From NCBI GenBank assembly GCA_029531795.1, contig JAPEIS010000001.1:5208001-5272000 (forward strand): DNA of 64,000 bases, written 5' to 3'. The notes below the pieces were generated by a model that saw only the letters and a program-made list of their open reading frames with translations, did not search any database and was not told the DNA's origin. The position numbers were made by a program, and so were the translations under genes. Numbering within the stretch: the first letter of the stretch is position 1; each line of letters starts with the position of its first letter. Of the stretch, positions 56,022 to 64,000 are shown piece after piece. The DNA is from Sclerotinia nivalis (taxonomy: Eukaryota; Ascomycota; Leotiomycetes; Helotiales; Sclerotiniaceae).

Positions 56022-57212
56022 CTATCTTCCGAACCTCATCTGCGCGTTGCCATAATTGTATAATGCTTGCAAGAAAACTTGATATCCAACTCCGTGATTA
56101 TCTTGCACGTGAAAAATTTCTGTGAGGCGTAATTGCCATGGTGGGTATCCGGATAGTTCAACAGTTGGTCCAAATAATATCAAAAGATTCGGCTCCCCCA
56201 TGATACTTTCTGTGATTTCAGCATCAATGAGCTCTTGGCTGACATCATTAGGCTCAATTTTCCCTCGCTGGGACATCTCTGTTAGTGTTTTGGTTAGGTC
56301 AACGAGTGAATCTCGGCCATCCTCAGCCGAAAGAAGCAGGACCGAAATATGCTGTAGAGAGCCAGGAAGTGTATCAGTGGTCGAAGTAGCTGATGAGGAT
56401 TCCATGGACGGGACATGGGGAGCTCTCATAGATAACGCCGGATGGTCCGGTCCAAAATATGAGGCCAGCTTTCTCACTACGGCTCGATGCGTCGCCGGTA
56501 TATAACCCTTGAGTATTCCTATATTCCATCATTAGAACGTGCCCCTTCACATCTATGTTCCCATTGTGTAATCACATACCTGTCTTTTCATACACCGACA
56601 ACATTGGAATTCCCACACATGCACACCATGCCGTGATCTCTGCTACCTCATCAACCAAAGCCTCCAGCCCCGCTCCTCCTCTTGCCCCATCCTCCAGATT
56701 CAATATCACACTAACATGTTCGGGTAATCTCTCTAACCCCTTCACATCTTTCTGTATCAATCCTGGCGTCCGATGATGATAAAATAAAATCGCAAATATG
56801 CGGTCCTTTACCGCATGATATGCTTGTCTCAATCTAATGTACAGTGAAAATATTGCATGTACAACAGCATAAACTAAAGCGTGCAATTGGAGACGAAAGA
56901 AATTGCGAATACCAAGGTGAGAGCGGGATTTTGGAGCTGATGATTTGGACTTCGACTTCGATTTGGATCTGGATTGGCTTTTGATTGATGACGATCGCGA
57001 TGGTAGATCGGAAGGGAGTAATGGCTACACATTGGTACATCATCAATAAGTGGGCGAATGAATTAGATGGGCAGCTAGCTGCAGGTACACAATGACAGGG
57101 TGAAATTAGAACTTACCTCGATAAGCTTGCGTCGTTCCTCTGCTGTTAATAAGGTATGACCGCCTTTTGCATCTTCGCGGTACGCTTCAAGAGCTTTAGA
57201 TTTGCTAGTCAT
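56022..57212 (-). CDS. NUS1: NUS1, dehydrodolichyl diphosphate synthase subunit
   Basis: Non-catalytic partner (NgBR/Nus1) of cis-prenyltransferase, making the dolichol backbone at the ER. Model: join(57117-57212, 56580-57024, 56022-56518), 345 aa. A Ser/Lys-rich cytosolic start is followed by a hydrophobic stretch (LHALVYAVVHAIFSLYIRLR, about residues 78-97). The weak prenyltransferase fold follows: ERLPEHVSVILNLEDGARGG (in place of the catalytic H-G-N-R loop), EITAWCACVGIPMLSVYEKT, LKGYIPATHRAVVRKLASYF, and PNLLILFGPTVELSGYPPWQ. It ends QMRFGR, matching the C-terminal RxG motif that Nus1-type subunits supply to the active site. It is divergent to SEC10. Confidence 0.9.
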
Positions 57213-57475
57213 GTTGATAACGACACAAGGAGTATAAAGGATCCAAGGTAGTGGATAGAAAGTTGAGGAGAGAAGTGTCCTAATAAATTATTTCTAGGAC
57301 CTTGGAAAGGCTGGAATTCGATACGAGGCCACGAATTTTGAAGGTCCACAAGTTCTCAACGTCCAAGTGAGGCTGAGCTTTCCGTGCCTCCGATAGCCCC
57401 CTGCTAGTCGACCGCTGATACATTATTCCCACAAGTCAAGACACACTTCACATACGAGCTTCATGAACTTCAAGT

Positions 57476-60091
57476 ATGGCCTCTCTTAATAGTGGCTCGG
57501 TGAGATCATTATATCCAAAAGGGCCAAGCTTTACACTAGAAAACTTTTCGAATAAGGACTTCATCGTGAGAGATTTTGTGGAAGAGCTGTCCGAAAGTGC
57601 AATTCCGATAAACAGGCGTTCTGGACCAGCTCAGCCTGCATTCGATGCCAAACCATTCATAAGGACATTTGAAAGTATTTCCACCCAGTAACTCGATAGT
57701 CTGTATTCCAAAATGCTGATGAAAATTCCAGATGCCCTACAACAACTTGCGACACTTTCAGATGAGCTAGAGGAAAAGGAAACAGACCTCCTCACATCTG
57801 TTCGGCGGGCCGAGATACAGCATGATCAAACATTAGATACTTTAGGGCGGAAGCTGGATGAGTCTATTGATTCTTTTGAGTCACTCGATATTACACTAAA
57901 TAATCCTAATGGCACCAATGGCGCAACTATGGATCGATATGGGCGGCCAGAGGCTGGGGGAAATATTGCGGTGCAAATTGGAGAAAGGCTGGAGGACTTA
58001 GACAAGCAGAGACGACGTGCGATGGATGCCAACTTCTTGATACAATGCTGGATAGAAGTCAGCGAGAACGGGTCCCTCATATCTTTGGAGGATATGATCA
58101 GGCGGCAAGGCGGAGGAGAGAATAAAGTTAGATCTGCTGTTATCGCCAGGCAGCTCATGCGCATGAGCCAGAGACTAGATCCGGCATCTTGGGCCAATGG
58201 CTCGAAAAAAGTCAACGGAGTTACAAATGGTGCTGTTGGAAACAAAGGTCATAATACTAGGGAAATCATAGAGAAGTTCTCGGAGACCTTAGAAAAGGAT
58301 CTGTTAAAACAGTTTGACAACAGTTATCGACGCCAGAACTTTGATGATATGCTCGAGTGTGCAAAGGTTCTACACGACTTCAACGGTGGATCTAGTGTCA
58401 TTGGTACATTTGTCAATCAGCATCAATTTTTCATCGACCGAAGTCAACTCATTGCAGAGGAGGTCACAACCGATAATGAGACGTGGGAAATGTTGGCTGA
58501 TCCTGACTCTGAACCTCCTGGGGTCGAACCTAGCTTACAGTCTCTCATTGATGAAATCAGAGCTGTCATGCAAGAGGAATCTTTCATTATCAAACGGGCG
58601 TTTCCATTTTATGAAGTTGTCCTCATCAAATTTATCCAGCGCATATTTCAGCAATCTATTCAGCAGCGTCTAGAGATGGTTCTTGAAAAAGCAGACACTA
58701 TTTCTTCTCTAGCCTTCCTTCGATCGTTACATGCCTCCAGGACTTATATTAATAGCTTAATTGAAGACCTCAAAGCACATGGTCTTACAGAGCATCCCGA
58801 ACCTTGCACAGCGCAAACTGCACAAAGTCTAGATCAGCAATTAGACGAACTATTCGTCCCATATCTGGTTGGAAACTCGTACATCGATCGGGAGAGGAAA
58901 AGTCTAGAGGAACTTTTCTCCTCATTACTCTTTAAGTTCACTATTTACCACTCACGCCGAAAGAAGGTTCCAACAGGTTTCATGGCTTCTTTGGCCCAAC
59001 AGGGAAGTCAACTTCTATCATCGGCGAAGGATGCGTACATCGATCGCCTTGACTCATCTGAGCTCACCCCGACTCAGAAGGCTATGATGTTACGTGTTGC
59101 TGGTCTCAGGGATCTTGATAATAATAAGAATGAAATTGAAGTCACAGACGAGGATGGTGTGATCAGTGTCGCAAATGCTAAACGTATGCTTAAATGGCTC
59201 GCAGAAGGTGTGCGGCGAGCGTTGGAGATGGGAAGTGGAAGCGACACACCTAAAGATGTCTCGGCTCTTCTGAATCTTCTACTCAGCAGCATGGGCGAGG
59301 TGTACATTGAAACAGCTCTCGAGGCTGCTGCCGATCAAGCCGCCGCTCAAGAGAACATCAAAACCGAGCCTGATTTGGCCTACCTTCCTTGGGTGCAACC
59401 CGCGGTCATCATTACAAACATCATGTCGCGCTTCATTAATACGGTACTCATACGCCTTGCAGAAACAAATACCACTGTTCGACGTGGAATGGAGTCACAA
59501 ACTAAAGCAAGTGTGGAGAAAATTGAAAAGAAGGCTAACGACGTCATGCGCAGTACCATTACAGTGGTATTGAATTGGATCACGAGGTTGTTGGCAAGCC
59601 AGAAAAAAACAGATTTTCGACCGAAGGATAGTGATCTTGGCTCGATCGAAACGTTACAAACTACGACGTGTCTTGCTATTTGCAACTTTCTCCAGCGCGT
59701 GGCTAAAAACGCCGCGCAAGCTGTTGATGGACAAAACCTTGAGGTGTTTAGCTGTGAGCTGGCGATCAGTATTCGAGACATGCTGTTCGAACACTTGAAA
59801 AAGTTTCAAGTGAATGCTACTGGTGGTTTGATGGTTACGAAAGATATTTCGAGCTATGTGTCCGCGCTGAAAGATTGGCCTTTAACGAAAGATATCATTA
59901 TTGAAGTTGAGATCCTCAGCGACATTGGCAATTTGTTCATTGTCGGGGCAGAAGCTCTTAAAGAAAAATCGAGAGCTGTACTTGCTAGTGGTGCCAGCAA
60001 GAAGTTGCAAAAGGCAGACTTCAAAGCTTTTGTATTGAAGAGAGACGATTCGGGTAGCGTGGGAGTTCAAAGTGTGCTTGCAGGATTATGA
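57476..60091 (+). CDS. SEC10: Exocyst complex component Sec10
   Basis: Subunit of the octameric exocyst tethering secretory vesicles to the plasma membrane at growing tips. Model: join(57476-57674, 57732-60091), 852 aa, near yeast Sec10 (871). It starts MASLNSGSVRSLYPKGPSFT, then LENFSNKDFIVRDFVEELSE. The intron splits Asn in FIRTFE-N-ALQQLATLSDELEE, removing an apparent stop at 57688. An N-terminal coiled coil (about 65-110) includes RRAEIQHDQTLDTLGRKLDE. The long helical body includes RQNFDDMLECAKVLHDFNGG, FIQRIFQQSIQQRLEMVLEK and SYIDRERKSLEELFSSLLFK. The end includes QRVAKNAAQAVDGQN and DIGNLFIVGAEALKEKSRAV. No catalytic motif is expected. Confidence 0.93.
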
Positions 60092-60406
60092 TACCAAAAC
60101 CCGAAATGGATGTCAATTGGAAAAGGGAGGCGTTCGGGCGTAAGCAGGGAAACGAGCATGACTAAAAGTCATCTGTATGGGATGGCCTTTGTCCCTCGTT
60201 ATGGTTGCCTGTAAAAATGTACAATATTACAAGAAAAACGTGTTTGCCACATATAATCTAATGAAACAGAGTTGGGAAGTTCTTCGTGATCCTTCTATGA
60301 ATCCTGATCTTTCTTAATCCGCAGTCCACTCTTTATAACGCCAGTACCATGCCCAAACTCCATTGCAATTCTTTCGTTTATCGTACACGACATCTCCGTC
60401 ACTGGC

Positions 60407-60792
60407 TCATGGTAAATTGAACCCAAACCCAGCCATACAGGTCTTATATTTTTCAACCATACTTGCACAAGCTACTTGTGGATCCTTGGCCGTGCTAAAT
60501 AGCATACATTCGTCTCGAGCAGCTTTCTCGTCTTTACAGACACAGCACGGCTTTTCCCCAAGATCGACTTAGCTGACGTTCCAATCTGCCAATTATGTAA
60601 AAGAAAGGGCCTGTACCTTTGGTTTTGCAGAAGTTTCTCTAGCCGGTTTAAGATCTACGCCCATATTTGCACTGGTGGTCGGTGTAGCTAGTTTCGAAAT
60701 CAATCATTTGCTCACTCGAAATTTGAGGGCAAGGGACTTGGAGGTTGGAGAAAAGACATACGCATGTTGATTGCAGATGCTGACATGTTCAT
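60407..60792 (-). CDS. COX17: COX17, cytochrome c oxidase copper chaperone
   Basis: Intermembrane-space twin Cx9C copper chaperone passing Cu(I) to Sco1 and Cox11. Model: join(60762-60792, 60617-60687, 60407-60550), 81 aa (79 if the second ATG, 60786, is used). The C-terminal exon reads PCCVCKDEKAARDECMLFS, then CASMVEKYKTCMAGFGFNLP: copper-binding CC plus the two Cx9C arms. The last acceptor, AAAAG at 60551, is weak, but it alone gives KPKPCCVCK; any upstream acceptor hits a stop or shifts frame. The N terminus is longer than in yeast (69 aa) and rich in Ser/Thr/Ala. It is divergent to RNA1. Confidence 0.88.
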
Positions 60793-61193
60793 ATGTCGAA
60801 TATCGTCTTTTAGAAGGCTTTGTAAATAGTACATGTACAATTAGTTATATTTTTGCCTCTCAATTTGTTTTCTTCGTCGACTGCTTGTATTTTGACTTGT
60901 ATTTGTATTTGTAAGAAAGCTCCAGAAATTCCATCCTCACGACATCACGACATAATTTCGGACCGAGCGGCCGTCAATATCGGCGAAAAGTCTGTCCGGT
61001 TCCGTCAACCACTAAATTGGAATTAGCCTTTCTTGACCCTGAAGACCGACCTGCAGCTGCTACCCCCACCACCAAAATATTGCCGCATCCATCAATTTCC
61101 AGAATCTGCAAACTAGACTTCTTGCCTGCAAAATTTTGTTTTTTCCGTGTCGGTTTCGAAACTTGCTATATTTGCGCAAAGTTAAGGCTCGAG

Positions 61194-62558
61194 ATGGCTA
61201 CCACAACGAAAATCTTCTCTTTGGAGGGAAAAGGGTTGAAGTTGGATTCCGCCGCGGATGTCGAGCCGCATATCAAATTGCTGAGGGAGATGAAAGATGT
61301 GGAGGAAGTGAGGTTTTTGGGAAATACCTTGGGCGTTGAGGCTTGCAAAGTGATTGGAGAGGTTTTGGCTGAGAAGACAACTTTGAAGGTATGTCTGGTC
61401 CCTTCTCCGTCAACCTCTATCTAAATTCCTTCCAAGGGGTATCATAGATGCATGTACGGGAGTCACTTATAGTTTGCTAACCTGTGAATCAAGGTTGCAA
61501 ACTTGGCGGATATATTCACCGGCCGGTTGCTTAACGAGATCCCACAAGCTCTTTCCTCCCTCCTTACCGCTTTACTCAAGCTCCCGAATTTGCATACGGT
61601 CAATCTGAATGATAATGCATTTGGACTCAATACTCAAGCCCCGCTCGTCGCATTCCTTTCTTCGCATACCCCACTTCAACATCTCATCCTCAATAATAAC
61701 GGACTGGGACCTCATGCTGGTATCTTGATCGCAGACGCACTTAGCGCATTACACGCAAAGAAAGTCGAGGCCCGTGCTGCAGGAAAACAAGTACCGGATT
61801 TGGAAACTGTCATTTGTGGGCGCAATAGATTGGAGAATGGAAGTATGACAGCTTGGGCGAAGGCATACAGCTTGCATACTGGTGTAAAGAAGGTCAAGAT
61901 GGTGCAGAATGGCATTCGACAGGAGGGGATCAGTCACTTGTTGAGTGAGGGCTTGAAATATGCAAGGGACATTGAGATTCTCGATTTACAGGACAATACC
62001 TTTACAATCACTGGTTCGAAGGCATTAGCCAAAGTTGTGGGAGGTTGGACAAACATCCAGGAGCTGGGGGTTGGAGATTCGTTGCTGGGTGGGAAGGGAA
62101 GTGTTATTTTCGCAGAGGCGTTAAAGAAGGGCAAGAACGACAAATTGGAAACCTTGAGGTTACAATTTAATGATATCGGGGTGAAGGGTCTAAAAAGCTT
62201 TACGGTTGCTGCCAAGGAAGCTCTACCAAAACTAAAGAAGATTGAATTGAATGGAAACAAATTCGACGAGGATCACGATTGCATTGTGGAGTTGAAGGAG
62301 TTGTTGGAGGAGAGAAAGGAGAAGTTTGCGGGTGATATAGTTCTTGAGGATGAATGGGGTCTCGATGAATTAGAAGATTTAGAAGGAGAAAGTGATGAGG
62401 AAAGCGAGGAGGAAGGGGAAGAGGAAGAACTCGAGGAGCAAAGAGAGAAATTGATTAACGATGCAGAAGAGGCTCAGGAAGGAGAACCTGTTGCACAAAG
62501 AGAAGACAAGGATGTCGACGACCTTGCAAACGTTCTCGGCAAAAACCTCCAAGTTTGA
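61194..62558 (+). CDS. RNA1: RNA1, Ran GTPase-activating protein
   Basis: RanGAP: stimulates GTP hydrolysis by Ran in the cytoplasm to drive nuclear transport. Model: join(61194-61388, 61494-62558), 419 aa (fission yeast rna1 386). It starts MATTTKIFSLEGKGLKLDSA. Leucine-rich repeats follow: VEEVRFLGNTLGVEACKVIG, ANLADIFTGRLLNEIPQALS, LHTVNLNDNAFG, LQHLILNNNGLGPHAG, VICGRNRLENGSM (with the catalytic-Arg-region consensus), VKKVKMVQNGIRQEGI, IEILDLQDNTFT and ETLRLQFNDIGVKGL. A strongly acidic tail (about residues 350-390, runs of Glu) is a RanGAP hallmark. Confidence 0.95.
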
Positions 62559-63343
62559 AAACGGCATTACGATTACGAATGATGGATTTTGAATGATTTT
62601 GGCGGAAATGCATTTTCAGGGGTTGATATGGCCAAGGAATAGTTCGATTCGGAGAAATGGAAAATTGTGAGGAAAGAAACGAAGAGCATTTGGGAGGAAC
62701 TCTTTGTGCATACCCCATTCATGCAGCTGAAGTTTGACCTTCGGTTCTCCGTTTCATGCACATATGCATAGAATGGTATATTTTGCTCTTTCTAAATGGG
62801 GGTTAGCGTTGAATGCATTTCCGTAAATAGATATTTTAGACAGACGAAGAATTCCATTTCTTTGCTATGAAAATGGGCCGGTAATATTTCTTATTGATGA
62901 ATTGTCCTTCGGCATCTGGCATAAGAAGCATCTATACGGGTTTCAAACCTCAACAAGATACTTACCACAACCGCAAAAGGCTTCTGCCCATCATATCTAA
63001 TTCGCGGGCATATATGTCATATGTCATCACTCTCACGCCTCATCTCATTTAGATGCTCTGATTATATACATCAAACCGCATGGAGACATTCATACGCATG
63101 AGTTAGTCACCCATTCAATGGCGTAGGAAATACTTTATCTATATGTCTAACTTTTGATGATTCTGTGATGAATAATAGATAATGCCAATGAGATTCTAAA
63201 CTCAGGAGGTACCTCGGCTTTTACTCGCGATCCGACTTTTTTTTCCTTTGTTGATATATGTATGACTCTTCATCCTGAATCTGAATATTTTATGATTCTT
63301 TTTTGGTCATTTCTCTCTTCAAGCATCTCATTGATTTCTTTCA
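62559..63343. other. Intergenic RNA1 to SSU1-like gene
   Basis: About 785 bp with no gene; the later part is pyrimidine-rich (T-runs near 63238-63245 and 63299-63304), probably promoter and leader of the next gene. Confidence 0.45.
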
Positions 63344-64000
63344 ATGGATCCTTCTGGTGCTGGAACATGTGCTCAGATTGCTAGGCAGGATGGTAGTTCT
63401 AATGGTACCCGGAAGAAGAATGATAATGGTGGAAATATTTATGATCAGCTAGCTTTGGACGCATCGACGGGCGCAAAGGTGATTGTCCCAGTGGATATGA
63501 AGCTATCGAAAGAACAGAAGGGATGGAGGAAAATAGTTAGAAATTTCACTCCTTCGTATGTAACTTTTAATTCCTTCCACATCCTCAGCATTTGCTGAGT
63601 GAAAAAAATCTCTAAGTTGAGATTGCCACCCCTCTTTCTCCTCCTCATACCTAAATTCTAACATTCCGAACTCTATAGCTGGTTCTCTGTAACGATGGGC
63701 ACGGGAATCGTTTCCATTCTCTTACATAATCTCCCCTATAACGGCCCGTGGCTTAAATATACCTCCATCGTCATATTTGTGCTTAATATCTTCCTCTTTT
63801 GTGCATTTTTATTCGTTTCACTGTTACGATATATACTGTATCCGCAAATTTGGAAAGCTATGATACGGCATCCGGCACAGTCGCTGTTTTTGGGTACGTT
63901 CCCGATGGGACTGGCGACGATTGTTAATATGATTGTTTTTGTTTGTGTGCCGGCTTGGGGGCCATGGGTTGTTTATTTGGTGAGTTTAGTATACTCGGAA
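63344..64000 (+). CDS. SSU1: SSU1-like plasma membrane sulfite efflux pump (5' part)
   Basis: Tellurite-resistance/dicarboxylate transporter (TDT) family member exporting sulfite. The gene runs off the window. Exons seen: 63344-63555 and 63679-63979, with a GTGAGT donor at 63980. The cytosolic N terminus is Gly/Asn-rich with KGWRKIVRNFTPS. Then TM1 with the family motif WFSVTMGTGIVSILLHNLPY, TM2 (YTSIVIFVLNIFLFCAFLFV), LRYILYPQIWKAMIRHPAQS, and TM3 with LFLGTFPMGLATIVNMIVF, then PAWGPWVVYL. Strong resemblance to fungal SSU1 rather than Mae1 malate permeases. The rest of the ~10-TM protein lies beyond the window. Confidence 0.85.

Overview
This window is nuclear DNA of a filamentous ascomycete. 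The evidence is short phase-aware introns (about 45-90 bp, GT..AG), compact divergent gene pairs, a Zn2Cys6 regulator, and a complex I 17.8 kDa-type subunit known from filamentous fungi. A Fot1/pogo-type DNA transposon of about 1.85 kb with C-to-T style decay, together with protein style, suggests a Leotiomycete near Botrytis/Sclerotinia. That placement is inference; no search was run. All exon models were built by hand from reading frame, splice signals and family conservation.

Layout. 0-5.7 kb: no intact gene recognised; one stretch (3.4-5.2 kb) looks like a decayed gene. 5.8-9.3 kb: 40S uS19 (RPS15), 60S P2 and the SPT2 histone chaperone. 11.4-17.0 kb: a Zn2Cys6 transcription factor, cystathionine gamma-lyase and an HSL-type alpha/beta hydrolase. 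17.7-20.7 kb: a nested transposon island, with a Fot1/pogo-like element (17930-19781) inserted at a TA inside a Tc1-like transposase relic; both are full of stops at former Trp/Gln codons. 21.3-22.8 kb: an uncharacterised fungal membrane protein, followed by AT-rich sequence. 25.6-38.5 kb: a dense block with a NUFIP1-family CCCH protein, RPC25, the complex I 17.8 kDa subunit, a short chromodomain protein, SIL1, LSM2 and PSO2/SNM1. 38.5-52.8 kb: gene-poor, rich in simple repeats, holding only a REG1-like PP1 regulator. 52.8-64 kb: dense again, with TRM5, an AlkB homologue, NUS1, SEC10, COX17, RNA1 (RanGAP) and the 5' part of an SSU1-like sulfite efflux pump.

Genes and function. Most genes are housekeeping: ribosome, RNA polymerase III, U6/mRNA-decay Lsm ring, snoRNP assembly, tRNA m1G37, ER folding, dolichol synthesis, exocyst, nuclear transport and respiratory assembly. 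Two encode DNA repair enzymes (PSO2 and AlkB). Divergent pairs share intergenic spaces of about 180-600 bp: P2/SPT2, NUFIP1/RPC25, NUXM/chromodomain, TRM5/AlkB, NUS1/SEC10 and COX17/RNA1. Several genes start with a coding exon of only 6-18 nt, so simple ORF calls miss their true starts.

I found no CRISPR array, rRNA or tRNA. The most notable items are the nested, mutation-silenced transposons and the uncharacterised membrane protein at 21.3-22.8 kb.
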